This document shows positions 1 through 7,544 of a stretch of DNA of 8,333 nucleotides, in pieces. The first letter of the stretch is position 1. The number at the start of each line of letters is the position of its first letter. Both the position numbers and the translations under genes were made by a program. Below the pieces are notes generated by a model. It was not told the DNA's origin, ran no database searches, and saw only the letters and a program-made list of their open reading frames with translations. The stretch is taken from NCBI RefSeq assembly GCF_946482535.1, contig NZ_CAMLRU010000118.1, positions 1 to 8,333 of the forward strand, read 5' to 3'. This DNA comes from an uncultured Flavobacterium sp. (lineage in GTDB: Bacteria > Bacteroidota > Bacteroidia > Flavobacteriales > Flavobacteriaceae).

Positions 1-1815
1 ATCAAATCGCTGCAAAAACATGAACTCAAAATTGACGATTACCTCAAAACCAACAACTGCCAATTTTTAGACGAATTTTATACCGTATATTCCAAAACTA
101 TTGCGCGGTACAAAATATTGCTGGAGGCCATCAAAAGAGAACCTTTTCCTTTAAGCAGTAACGAAAAAATTGTTTTTTCAAAGGAAGCATTTCCCTATGC
201 CAAAGAAGAAAAAGAGTTAAAACATTTGTACAAAAAAAGATTACTCTACAATATCCTTCGCGATGTGGCGGAATTAAGCACCAACAAAGATTCGCTCACG
301 GCCAATTTTGAAGCCTTGGCAGCTGCCAGCAAAGCCAAAATATTTGAAAGAAGTGAATGCAAAATCCAAACTTACGAATTGAGCAAAGCCGAGTTTAATT
401 CGGTGTTCTTTACGGCCTTTTGTTCTTATTTTGATCCGCATACCGAATACTTTTCAGACAGCGAAAAGTCTTCTTTTTATTCTACTGTGAGTTCAGACAA
501 TCTGACTTTTGGTCTGTATTTCTCAACATCAGAAGATGACGAAATGATTGTTGACGACATCATACCGGCCAGCTCAGCCTACTTTACTGAGAAAATTGAC
601 AAAGGTGATACCCTTATAAAAGTCAAACACAAAACCGAAGAATACAATATTGCCTGCTCTTCGATGAAAAAGATTGATGAAATCATCACTTCTAATGATT
701 ACAAAACGGCCGACTTTACTTTCAGAAAAAAAAGCGGTGAAGTTTATACGGTAAGATTGACCAAAAAAGTGATGAAAGATTACCAAAACAATGTGTTTAG
801 TTTTAAACTCAAAAAAGACAACAGCACATTTGGTTATATCAGGATTCCGAGCTTCTACTCTACTTTTGAAAACGGAAAATCAAGTGTCAGCGGTGATGTA
901 GCCAAAGAAATCTACAAACTGCAACAAGACCAAATTGACGGTCTAATCATCGATATAGAAAACAACGGCGGTGGTTCGATGGAAGAAGCCATCAGACTTT
1001 CGGGTTTGTTTATTGATGCCGGACCTTTGGCGGTAATGAACAACAATAAAAACAAAAAAGAAATTTTAAAAGATGTGAGTCGCGGTACCATTTACAACGG
1101 ACCGATGATTGTCATGATTAACGGTTTTTCGGCCTCAGCCAGTGAATTTTTTGCCAATGCCATGCAAGATTACAGCAGGGCTTTAATCATTGGGAATCGC
1201 TCGTTGGGCAAAGCATCCATGCAGCGTATCATTCCATTAAACAGTGAAAACGATGAATTTTTAAAACTGACCTTAGAGAAATTCTATCGCATTACTGGGA
1301 AAAGCAACCAATACAACGGGATTATACCCGATATCGAAATTCCGCTGTTGTTCGATAAACAAATGCCTCGAGAAGACAGCAACAAGACAGCTTTAAAAAA
1401 TGATGAAATCGGTATCAACGTTAAATTCAACAAACTGGCCAATGATGTGGTAAAGAAAAATGCCATTCGTTTGAGTCAATACCGAATCGACAATGATAAA
1501 TTGGCCGGCGATATCAAGTTGCTGAATGATAAAATCAATCCTTTATACGAAAATGATTTACCACCGGTAACGCTTCAATTTTCGGCAGTCTTTGACGATG
1601 TTTCCAAAATCAACAAACTTTGGAAAGAGATACAATCTACCAACGAAAGAACCTATCCAATCGCCGTTGAACAAAATTCAACCGATGATGAATACCAAAA
1701 ATATGATGACTATTTGAAAAGCTGTAACATTGAAAGAATTACGCAAATCAAACAAAACTATCACATACTGGAAGCGTTGAATATTTTAAACGATGTTAAA
1801 AACTTCAAACCCTAA
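1..1815 (+). CDS. prc: Prc/Tsp-type carboxy-terminal processing protease (S41), 5'-truncated
   Basis: The reading frame is open from the first base, so this is the last 604 residues of a longer protein; the TTG at 118 is an internal codon, not a start. Relatives are serine proteases of the cell envelope that trim or degrade proteins from the C-terminus. A helical N-terminal part carries the family motif DPHTEYFS (fragment residues about 145-152). A PDZ-like substrate-binding segment follows (about 169-256), then the S41 catalytic core (about 260-450) and a C-terminal helical extension as in Prc. The catalytic Ser is residue 379 in FSASASEF and the Lys is residue 404 in SLGKAS. Their spacing of 25 residues equals that of the E. 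coli Prc Ser-Lys dyad, so the enzyme looks active. Any signal peptide would be upstream of the window. The gene ends 99 bases before yebC with no strong terminator between. Family is certain; the substrate is unknown. Confidence 0.93.
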   Translation: MKSLQKHELKIDDYLKTNNCQFLDEFYTVYSKTIARYKILLEAIKREPFPLSSNEKIVFSKEAFPYAKEEKELKHLYKKRLLYNILRDVAELSTNKDSLTANFEALAAASKAKIFERSECKIQTYELSKAEFNSVFFTAFCSYFDPHTEYFSDSEKSSFYSTVSSDNLTFGLYFSTSEDDEMIVDDIIPASSAYFTEKIDKGDTLIKVKHKTEEYNIACSSMKKIDEIITSNDYKTADFTFRKKSGEVYTVRLTKKVMKDYQNNVFSFKLKKDNSTFGYIRIPSFYSTFENGKSSVSGDVAKEIYKLQQDQIDGLIIDIENNGGGSMEEAIRLSGLFIDAGPLAVMNNNKNKKEILKDVSRGTIYNGPMIVMINGFSASASEFFANAMQDYSRALIIGNRSLGKASMQRIIPLNSENDEFLKLTLEKFYRITGKSNQYNGIIPDIEIPLLFDKQMPREDSNKTALKNDEIGINVKFNKLANDVVKKNAIRLSQYRIDNDKLAGDIKLLNDKINPLYENDLPPVTLQFSAVFDDVSKINKLWKEIQSTNERTYPIAVEQNSTDDEYQKYDDYLKSCNIERITQIKQNYHILEALNILNDVKNFKP

Positions 1816-1821
1816 GAGATT

Positions 1822-1856
1822 CAAACAAACATAATTTCGGCTAACGTATTTGTTTG
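1822..1856. repeat. 8-base inverted repeat overlapping the yebC -33 region
   Basis: CAAACAAA (1822-1829) and TTTGTTTG (1849-1856) are perfect reverse complements with a 19-base spacer. The right arm contains the two candidate TTTG -33 elements of the yebC promoter. The structure starts just after the protease stop codon, so it could act as a weak transcript end. There is no T-run after the right arm, so I do not call it a terminator. A protein-binding site or chance in AT-rich DNA are the alternatives. Confidence 0.35.
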
Positions 1857-1883
1857 TATTAATCGAATAAACCTTTATTTTTG
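1853..1883 (+). promoter_or_regulatory. yebC promoter (Bacteroidota type)
   Basis: TTTG (1853-1856) is followed after 19 bases by TATTTTTG (1876-1883), a full match to the Bacteroidota sigma-factor consensus TTTG-N(about 19)-TAnnTTTG. The predicted transcript would start near 1889-1891 and leave a leader of roughly 25 bases, A-rich and without a Shine-Dalgarno sequence, before the ATG at 1915. Confidence 0.75.
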
Positions 1884-1914
1884 CAAGCAAATAAAACAAA
1901 ACATTCTATCAGCA

Positions 1915-2628
1915 ATGGGAAGAGCATTTGAATTTAGAAAAGGAAGAAAAATGAAGCGTTGGGCAGCGATGGCCAAAGCGTTTACTCGTATCGGTAAAGA
2001 TATCGTTATGGCCGTAAAAGAAGGCGGTCCAAATCCGGAAGCCAACTCGCGCTTAAGAGCCGTAATGCAAAATGCCAAAGCGGCTAATATGCCGAAGGAA
2101 AACGTTGAACGCGCTATCAAAAAAGCTACCGACAAAGATACAGCCAACTATAAAGAGGTTTTATTCGAAGGCTATGCGCCACACGGAATTGCCATTTTAA
2201 TCGAAACCGCTACCGATAACAACAACAGAACTGTGGCCAACATTCGTAGCTATTTCAACAAATGCAACGGTACTTTGGGAACCCAAGGTTCGGTAGAATT
2301 CATGTTCGACCATACTTGTAACTTCCGCATTCCGGCGGCCGGACAAGATGTTGAAGAGTTAGAATTGGAAATGATTGATTTTGGCGTAGAAGAAATTTTC
2401 GCCGATGACGAAGACGGTATCGTAATGTATGCTCCGTTTGAAAGTTTTGGCGCCATCCAAAAAGAATTGGAAAATCGCGGTCTCGAAATTTTGTCTTCCG
2501 GTTTTGAAAGAATTCCGCAAATCACCAAGGAACTAACCGAAGACCAAGTAGCCGATGTAGAGAAGTTGTTGGAAAAAATTGAGGAAGACGACGATGTGAT
2601 GAACGTATATCACACCATGCAAGAATAG
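1915..2628 (+). CDS. yebC: YebC/PmpR/TACO1-family protein
   Basis: A 237-residue protein of the usual length for YebC. Family signatures are the basic N-terminal region MGRAFEFRKGRKMKRW, the KEGGPNPEANSRLR segment (35-48), AAANMP-like AKAANMPKENVERAIKKA (54-71), EGYAPHG (85-91), DNNNRTVANIR (101-111) and LGTQGSV (121-127). The C-terminus is acidic (EKIEEDDDV). The N-terminus is the form seen in Bacteroidota, lacking the MAGHSKW of proteobacterial YebC. Members were long annotated as transcriptional regulators. The mitochondrial homologue TACO1 is a translational activator, and recent work on bacterial members points to relief of ribosome stalling at proline-rich stretches. Which role applies here cannot be read from the sequence. 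The gene is monocistronic: its own promoter lies upstream and a strong hairpin terminator follows 32 bases after the stop. It is a cytosolic protein with no signal or membrane segment. Confidence 0.95.
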   Translation: MGRAFEFRKGRKMKRWAAMAKAFTRIGKDIVMAVKEGGPNPEANSRLRAVMQNAKAANMPKENVERAIKKATDKDTANYKEVLFEGYAPHGIAILIETATDNNNRTVANIRSYFNKCNGTLGTQGSVEFMFDHTCNFRIPAAGQDVEELELEMIDFGVEEIFADDEDGIVMYAPFESFGAIQKELENRGLEILSSGFERIPQITKELTEDQVADVEKLLEKIEEDDDVMNVYHTMQE

Positions 2629-2660
2629 ACTGCAGAACGCAGATTTCAGAATACAGTTAG

Positions 2661-2689
2661 AAACTCCGGGCTTGGCTTGGAGTTTTTTT
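2661..2689 (+). terminator. Intrinsic terminator after yebC
   Basis: The plus-strand RNA folds into an 11-bp stem, AAACUCCGGGC (2661-2671) with GCUUGGAGUUU (2675-2685), including two G-U wobbles and closed by a UUG loop. A T-run follows to 2689. Position right after the yebC stop and the U-tract make this a convincing Rho-independent terminator. Confidence 0.85.
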
Positions 2690-2702
2690 ATTGTGATTTT
2701 TG

Positions 2703-2710
2703 TACCTTAG
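2703..2710 (+). promoter_or_regulatory. Possible -7 element for the small secreted protein gene
   Basis: TACCTTAG matches seven of eight positions of TAnnTTTG and lies 20 bases before the ATG at 2731. The best upstream partner, TTGG at 2677-2680, is 22 bases away and falls inside the yebC terminator stem. This is a plausible but weak promoter; its main support is that the preceding terminator makes a separate promoter necessary. Confidence 0.4.
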
Positions 2711-2730
2711 TGATTCCAAACTAAAAACTT

Positions 2731-3150
2731 ATGAAGTTCATACATTACATTGCTATACTGTTGTCTGCAACAACTACTCTTTCTGCCCAAGAAATTAAAT
2801 TGGATAAAAATGTTGTTTATATGAACAACCAACCTACTTTCAGTTTTTCCAAAAAAGCGATGGGCAACCAATTGTATGTTTACAAACTAAATACTACAGA
2901 AGAATTGTTCAATATCATTGTTGACAATAACAATACCGAAAGTAAAGTTGACGACAGCAAAAAAATAGTTTTTGCAAACCAAAGCACTACTATTCAATCG
3001 AAAAACTTCCGTAACCAAAAATGGGATTTCTTGATAGCGTTATTGTTTGAAGAAAAAGTAATTGATGCCAAAGGCGAAATTAATTCGGACAACCTGAAAC
3101 GGTTTAAAGCAAAGTATGATGAAGGCAACATTAACAAAACCATGCGATAG
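2731..3150 (+). CDS. Small secreted or periplasmic protein of unknown function
   Basis: A 139-residue protein I do not recognise. Residues 1-19 are a clear Sec signal peptide: MKF start, hydrophobic IAILLSATTTL, then SA before Q20, giving a likely signal peptidase I cut at SA/QE. No lipobox cysteine is present, and the protein contains no cysteine at all. The mature part of about 120 residues is polar and rich in Asn, Lys and Asp, with no transmembrane helix. One hydrophobic patch, WDFLIALLF (98-106), is the most fold-like piece. It ends with a charged helix-like tail (KRFKAKYDEGNINKTMR). No Type IX secretion C-terminal sorting domain is visible and the length is too short for one. The gene lies between two terminators and is probably transcribed alone. 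The start is the first ATG and the only one placing the signal peptide correctly. Confidence 0.8.
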   Translation: MKFIHYIAILLSATTTLSAQEIKLDKNVVYMNNQPTFSFSKKAMGNQLYVYKLNTTEELFNIIVDNNNTESKVDDSKKIVFANQSTTIQSKNFRNQKWDFLIALLFEEKVIDAKGEINSDNLKRFKAKYDEGNINKTMR

Positions 3151-3163
3151 TTTATAGCAAACA

Positions 3164-3190
3164 AAAACACCAAGCTAAGCTTGGCGTTTT
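3164..3190. terminator. Bidirectional terminator between convergent genes
   Basis: CCAAGC (3170-3175), loop TAA, GCTTGG (3179-3184) form a perfect 6-bp core, extended outward by AAAAC/GTTTT (3164-3168 and 3186-3190) across one non-matching position (A3169 opposite C3185). In the plus-strand RNA that position is an A-C mismatch. In the minus-strand RNA it is a G-U wobble, giving an unbroken stem followed by U residues. The hairpin therefore serves both the small secreted protein gene (stop 14 bases upstream) and the beta-synthase gene (stop about 30 bases away), and looks better for the latter. Confidence 0.8.
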
Positions 3191-3220
3191 CAATATCTAA
3201 AAATCTAACGATTTAATAAT

Positions 3221-4261
3221 CTATTTAATAAACTCTACTTTCTGAGCTTCTTCCGCATTGATGCTATCAAAGAAACCTTGCTCATTCATCCAATCATCAC
3301 TGTATACTTTACTCATATAACGCGAACCATGATCCGGGAAAATAGCAATAACATTACTGTTCTCGTCAAACTCTCCTTCTTCAGCATATTGCTTAATGGC
3401 TTGCATCACAGCTCCTGAAGTGTAACCTACAAACAATCCTTCTTTTTTAGCAATTTCACGAGTAGTATGAGCACTTTCCTCATCGGTTACTTTCATAAAA
3501 TGATCAATAGCATCAAAGTCGGTGGCCGTTGGGATTAAATTTTTTCCTAAACCTTCTATTCTGTAAGGGTAAATTTCATCCGCATCAAACTCCTTGGTTT
3601 CGTGGTATTTTTTCAATACGGAACCAAAAGCATCAACTCCTAAAATTCTGATATTCGGATTTTGTTCTTTTAAATATTTGGCAGCGCCGGAAATAGTTCC
3701 TCCCGTTCCGCTACAAGCAATTAAATGGGTAATTTTTCCGTTGGTTTGCTCCCAAATTTCTGGTCCCGTTGATTTGTAGTGTGCATCAATATTCAATTGG
3801 TTAAAATACTGATTAATATAAACCGAACCTTTGGTTTCTTCATGCAAACGCTTGGCTACATTATAGTAAGAACGCTCATCATCGGCAGAAACATGCGCCG
3901 GACAAACATATACTTTAGCGCCTAAACTGCGAAGCATATCAATCTTATCTTTAGAAGATTTTGAACTAACCGCTAAAATACAGTTGTATCCTTTAATGAT
4001 GCTCACCATGGCCAAACTAAAACCGGTATTCCCCGATGTAGTTTCGATGATGGTATCACCCGGAGTTAAAATTCCTTGCTTTTCTGCTTCTTCAATAATA
4101 TATAATGCAATTCTGTCTTTGGTGGAATGGCCGGGATTGAAAGCTTCAACCTTAGCATAAAAATTTCCGGGTAAAGATTCTGTGATTCTGTTTAGTTTAA
4201 TAAGTGGTGTATTCCCTATTAAACTTAGTACATTATCGTGAGCTTTTATATCTTCTTTCAT
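3221..4261 (-). CDS. PLP-dependent cystathionine beta-synthase/cysteine synthase family enzyme
   Basis: A 346-residue fold-type II PLP enzyme catalysing beta-replacement on serine or an activated serine, to make cystathionine or cysteine. The Schiff-base lysine is K48 in [11 protein letters not shown]. The substrate carboxylate loop is TSGNTG (75-80), the phosphate-binding loop is GTGGTI (185-190), and S282 in VGYTSGA (278-284) is at the usual PLP N1 position. Several segments resemble the catalytic core of cystathionine beta-synthase more than Cys[14 protein letters not shown] (150-162), [10 protein letters not shown] (236-245) and [18 protein letters not shown] (308-325). No C-terminal CBS (Bateman) pair is present; the protein ends soon after the core. 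Substrate choice (O-acetylserine plus sulfide, or serine plus homocysteine) cannot be decided from sequence alone. The ATG start is good; it sits 57 bases after a -7 element. No reverse-transsulfuration partner is seen in this window. Confidence 0.9.
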   Translation of the reverse strand: MKEDIKAHDNVLSLIGNTPLIKLNRITESLPGNFYAKVEAFNPGHSTKDRIALYIIEEAEKQGILTPGDTIIETTSGNTGFSLAMVSIIKGYNCILAVSSKSSKDKIDMLRSLGAKVYVCPAHVSADDERSYYNVAKRLHEETKGSVYINQYFNQLNIDAHYKSTGPEIWEQTNGKITHLIACSGTGGTISGAAKYLKEQNPNIRILGVDAFGSVLKKYHETKEFDADEIYPYRIEGLGKNLIPTATDFDAIDHFMKVTDEESAHTTREIAKKEGLFVGYTSGAVMQAIKQYAEEGEFDENSNVIAIFPDHGSRYMSKVYSDDWMNEQGFFDSINAEEAQKVEFIK

Positions 4262-4318
4262 AAAATAAATTAGTCAAGGCGTAGTTATGAAGCCTTTTTT
4301 ACAGACTTCCGAACGTTG

Positions 4319-4326
4319 CAAATTTA
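4319..4326 (-). promoter_or_regulatory. -7 element for the beta-synthase gene
   Basis: On the minus strand TAAATTTG fits TAnnTTTG exactly, in the spacer between the S9 peptidase stop and the beta-synthase start, 57 bases before its ATG. I find no TTTG or TTG at the expected -33 distance, so the call rests on the -7 motif and location. An AT-only palindrome (TAAAATATTTTA, 4328-4339) lies directly upstream. Confidence 0.5.
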
Positions 4327-4341
4327 ATAAAATATTTTAAA

Positions 4342-6405
4342 CTATCTTTTTATTCCTTCTAAATCTAACAAAAAACTGTATTCTTTAGCGATTTCTTTAA
4401 TGGCTTCAAACCTTCCCGACGCTCCGCCGTGACCCGTATCCATGTTGGTATCCAAATATAACTGATTATTATCTGTTTTCAAAACCCTTAATTTGGCTAC
4501 CCATTTGGCCGGTTCCCAATATTGCACTTGGGAATCATGTAATCCCGTTGACACATACATATTGGGATAGTCTTGCGCAGTCACATTATCATAAGGCGAA
4601 TAAGAAAGCATATACTCATAATATTTCTTCACATTAGGATTACCCCATTCGTCGTATTCACCTGTAGTTAAAGGAATAGTATCATCCAACATTGTCGTAA
4701 CCACATCTACAAACGGTACTTGTGCGATGACTCCGTGGTACAAAGATGGTGCCATGTTTACTACTGCGCCCATCAACAAACCACCGGCCGAACCGCCTTC
4801 GGCATATAAATGTTTAGCGGAGGTATACTTTTGGTCTATCAAAAATTGGGAACAATCAATAAAATCGCTGAACGTATTTTTCTTTTTCAACAACTTGCCG
4901 TCTTCATACCAGCGTCGGCCTAAATCTTCTCCGCCGCGAATATGGGCAATGGCAAAAATAAATCCTCTGTCTAAGAGCGATAATCTCACCGAAGAAAAAT
5001 AACAATCCATAGTCACACCATAAGAACCATAAGCGTACAAAAGCGTTGGGTTGTTGCTGTCTTTCTTAATGCCTTTGCGATAAACCATAGAAATAGGCAC
5101 TTTTGTTCCGTCTTTGGCTGTTGCCCAAATTCTTTCTTCGGTGTAATTGTTTTTATCAAATTGACCGCCCAAAACTTCTTGTTCTTTTAAAACTGTCTTG
5201 GTTTTGGTCTTCATATTGAAATCAATCACCGATGACGGCGTGGCCAACGATTGAAAGCTATAGCGAAGAATATCTGTATCAAAATCGAGATTGGTGGTGG
5301 TGTAAGCGGTAAAAGTTTCACTTTCAAAAGGCAAATAATATTCCCCTTTCCCGCTCCACGGACTGATTCTGATTTGGTTCAAACCGTTAAAACGCTCCGT
5401 GACCACCAAATAATCCTTAAAAATATCAATGTCTTCCAACAAAACTTCTTCACGATGCGGAATCACATCCACCCAATTTTCTTTTGTAGTAGCGTTCTCA
5501 GGTGTTTTCATCAACTTGAAATTGGTGGCCCTATCTTTATTGGTAACAATATAAAAATGGTCTCCAAAATGCGACATCGAATACTCTAAACCTCGTGTTC
5601 TTTTTTGAAAAACCGTAAACTGAGCCTCAGGTGTTGCCGATAAAACCATACGGTATTCCGTGGTCATCGTGCTGTTAGAATTGATAATGATGTATTTTTT
5701 CGATTTGGATTTATAAACCGAGACATCAAAAGTTTCATCTTTTTCAAAGAAAACTAATTGGTCTTGGTCTGAGGCCGTACCAATTTTATGTTTATAAATC
5801 TTGTCCGGGCGCAAGGTTTGTTCATCTTTGCGTGAATAAAACAAAGTCTTATTATCGCTCGCCCAAGTAGCGCCGCCGGTAGTATTTTCAATCTTTACCG
5901 GCAGTATTTCACCGGTTTGTAAATTCTTAATCTGAATGGTGTATTGTCTTCTCGAAACCGTATCTACTCCAAAACTCACCCAAACATTGTCTTCACTCAC
6001 ACTCAATCCGGCCAAGTTGAAATACGCATGTCCTTTGGCCATTTCGTTGCAATCGAACATGATTTCTTCTTGAGCATCTAAACTACATTTTTTGCGTGAA
6101 TGAATGGGGTAATCTTTTCCCTTTTCAAACCGTGTGATATAATAGTAACCGTTATAAAAATAAGGAACCGATTCATCGTCTTCCTTAATACGGGCTTTCA
6201 TTTCTTCGAATAAATCCTTTTGAAAATCTTTAGTATGAGCAGTCGATTGTCGGTAGTATTCGTTTTCTTGATTGAGGTAGTCAATGACTTCCGATTTTTC
6301 TCTTTGGTTTAACCAATAGTAATCATCGGTGCGCACATGACCGTGTTTTTCCATTTTATGTGGAATGATAGTAGCCTTTGGCGGTAATAAAATAGTTTCG
6401 GGCAT
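4342..6405 (-). CDS. ptrB: Oligopeptidase B-like S9 family serine peptidase
   Basis: A cytosolic peptidase of the prolyl oligopeptidase family, 687 residues from the chosen start; E. coli PtrB is of nearly the same length. An N-terminal segment and a beta-propeller (about 60-400) precede the alpha/beta hydrolase domain. The catalytic triad is S539 in GGSAGG, D624 in GLHDSQVQYWEP and H659 in DTGHGG. The acidic GEYDEWGNP (582-590) and RGGEDLGRRWYEDGK segments are typical of oligopeptidase B, which cuts short peptides after Arg or Lys. I chose ATG 6405. The frame can be extended to a TTG at 6459, but that extension overlaps a promoter, begins with a rare start codon and has no counterpart in family length. 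From ATG 6405 there is no signal peptide. The aldolase gene upstream on the same strand is 96 bases away. Confidence 0.93.
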   Translation of the reverse strand: MPETILLPPKATIIPHKMEKHGHVRTDDYYWLNQREKSEVIDYLNQENEYYRQSTAHTKDFQKDLFEEMKARIKEDDESVPYFYNGYYYITRFEKGKDYPIHSRKKCSLDAQEEIMFDCNEMAKGHAYFNLAGLSVSEDNVWVSFGVDTVSRRQYTIQIKNLQTGEILPVKIENTTGGATWASDNKTLFYSRKDEQTLRPDKIYKHKIGTASDQDQLVFFEKDETFDVSVYKSKSKKYIIINSNSTMTTEYRMVLSATPEAQFTVFQKRTRGLEYSMSHFGDHFYIVTNKDRATNFKLMKTPENATTKENWVDVIPHREEVLLEDIDIFKDYLVVTERFNGLNQIRISPWSGKGEYYLPFESETFTAYTTTNLDFDTDILRYSFQSLATPSSVIDFNMKTKTKTVLKEQEVLGGQFDKNNYTEERIWATAKDGTKVPISMVYRKGIKKDSNNPTLLYAYGSYGVTMDCYFSSVRLSLLDRGFIFAIAHIRGGEDLGRRWYEDGKLLKKKNTFSDFIDCSQFLIDQKYTSAKHLYAEGGSAGGLLMGAVVNMAPSLYHGVIAQVPFVDVVTTMLDDTIPLTTGEYDEWGNPNVKKYYEYMLSYSPYDNVTAQDYPNMYVSTGLHDSQVQYWEPAKWVAKLRVLKTDNNQLYLDTNMDTGHGGASGRFEAIKEIAKEYSFLLDLEGIKR

Positions 6406-6425
6406 GGAATTGTTATTATCAACTA

Positions 6426-6460
6426 CAAAAATAACTATTATGCCCGCATAAGTTTTCAAA
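6426..6460 (-). promoter_or_regulatory. Promoter of the S9 peptidase gene
   Basis: On the minus strand TTTG (6460-6457) is followed after 23 bases by TATTTTTG (6433-6426), an exact TAnnTTTG match. The predicted start point lies a few bases further, leaving a short leader of about 15 bases to the ATG at 6405. The spacing is at the long end of the accepted range. The spacer holds a perfect palindrome described separately. Confidence 0.65.
6438..6451. promoter_or_regulatory. Perfect palindrome between promoter elements (candidate operator)
   Basis: TTATGC (6438-6443), CC, GCATAA (6446-6451) is a perfect 6+2+6 inverted repeat. It lies entirely between the -33 and -7 elements of the S9 peptidase promoter. 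Its GC core stands out in a very AT-rich spacer. A bound dimeric repressor here would block the promoter. No regulator gene is nearby, so the operator role is inference. Confidence 0.4.
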
Positions 6461-6501
6461 AGTGCAGGAAGTTATAAACTTAAAAGTTAACAGTTTTTGA
6501 T

Positions 6502-7527
6502 TTAAAAAGTAATCTTCTCTAAGGCTTCCAATACGTATTCATGCATCACTTGACGGTAATCTAAATGCGTTACCATGCGTAATTTACCTTGTCCCATTGA
6601 GCTAATGAGAATGCCTTTGGATTTGAGCTTTTCAATAACTTCTTTTTCATTTAAAGTCTTTTTGACTTCAAAAATTAAAATATTGGTTTCCGCCGGTTCT
6701 ACTTTTTCCACCCAAGACAGTTGTTGTAATGCTTGGCCTAATTCCTTAGCTCTTCGGTGATCGTCAGTCAATCGGTTGATGTTATTTTGCAAAGCGTATA
6801 TACCGGCTGCCGCTAAATAACCTGATTGGCGCAAATTACCGCCAAATATTTTTCGGATGCGTAAGGCTTTGTGCATCGTCTCAGCATCAGAAATCAAAAC
6901 AGAACCAATTGGTGCTCCTAATCCTTTGGAAAAACAAACGGAAATGGTATCAAATAATTCCCCAAAATGTCTCGGGTGTTGCTTTTTTTCTACTATAGCA
7001 TTCCACAAACGCGCACCGTCTAAGTGGTATTTTAAGTTGTGATCGACACAAACTTGCTTAATCTTTTTCAATTCTTCTATATCATAACATGCACCGCCAC
7101 CTTTGTTAGTGGTGTTTTCAATGCCAACCATCTTCGTTAAGGGCGCGTGGTAAAACTCGGGATCATTGATACCTGCTTTTACTTGTTCGGCCGTAATCAT
7201 TCCGCGATTTCCGTCTAATAAATTAAAATTGACACCGCTGTTAAACGAAGCCCCGCCGGCTTCATACAGGTGAATGTGCGACCATTTATCACAAATGATT
7301 TGGTCTCCTGGATTGGTATTCAATTTAATGGCGGTTTGATTGGCCATCGTTCCCGAAGGAAAAAACAAAGCGGCTTCTTTCCCGAATAAATCGGCTACCA
7401 TTTTTTCGAAGGCATTTACGGTTGGGTCTTGCTTAAACACGTCATCACCTACTTTGGCGTTGAACATGGCTTGCAACATTTCGGGAGATGGTTTGGTTAC
7501 GGTATCGCTGATTAAATTTATTTCCAT
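6502..7527 (-). CDS. ltaE: Low-specificity L-threonine aldolase
   Basis: A 341-residue fold-type I PLP enzyme of the beta-eliminating lyase/threonine aldolase family, which splits threonine or allo-threonine to glycine and acetaldehyde in the cytosol. The N-terminus NLISDTVTKPSPEM is diagnostic (compare the LRSDTVTxP opening of the family). GDDVF (27-31) and FPSGTMANQ (56-64) form the substrate and phosphate-binding region. H84 in SHIHLYEAGG is the likely ring-stacking histidine, D170 in HLDGAR contacts the pyridine nitrogen, and K201 in CFSKGLGAPIGS is the Schiff-base lysine. Length and all key residues agree with an active enzyme. The ATG start matches the conserved N-terminus. The gene is divergent from prfB, and its leader may include the hairpin element of the spacer. 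Stereospecificity towards L-threo or L-allo forms cannot be read from the sequence. Confidence 0.94.
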   Translation of the reverse strand: MEINLISDTVTKPSPEMLQAMFNAKVGDDVFKQDPTVNAFEKMVADLFGKEAALFFPSGTMANQTAIKLNTNPGDQIICDKWSHIHLYEAGGASFNSGVNFNLLDGNRGMITAEQVKAGINDPEFYHAPLTKMVGIENTTNKGGGACYDIEELKKIKQVCVDHNLKYHLDGARLWNAIVEKKQHPRHFGELFDTISVCFSKGLGAPIGSVLISDAETMHKALRIRKIFGGNLRQSGYLAAAGIYALQNNINRLTDDHRRAKELGQALQQLSWVEKVEPAETNILIFEVKKTLNEKEVIEKLKSKGILISSMGQGKLRMVTHLDYRQVMHEYVLEALEKITF

Positions 7528-7544
7528 ATGAAAGTCAGATAGTC

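Noticed and set aside
118..120. TTG as the start of the S41 protease
   Set aside because: The frame continues open to base 1 and the upstream residues fit the protein, so the gene simply begins before the window.
4276..4296. AAGGC/GCCTT hairpin in the beta-synthase leader as a riboswitch or attenuator
   Set aside because: Only five base pairs with an 11-base loop in a leader of about 50 bases, too small for a known sulfur riboswitch, and no alternative fold is visible.
4328..4339. TAAAATATTTTA palindrome as a terminator for the S9 peptidase gene
   Set aside because: It is made only of A and T, would be a very weak stem and has no loop; chance is likely in such AT-rich DNA.
6406..6501. Threonine aldolase and S9 peptidase as one operon
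   Set aside because: The 96-base gap contains a full promoter for the peptidase gene. Read-through cannot be excluded because no clear terminator follows the aldolase gene, but the functions are unrelated.
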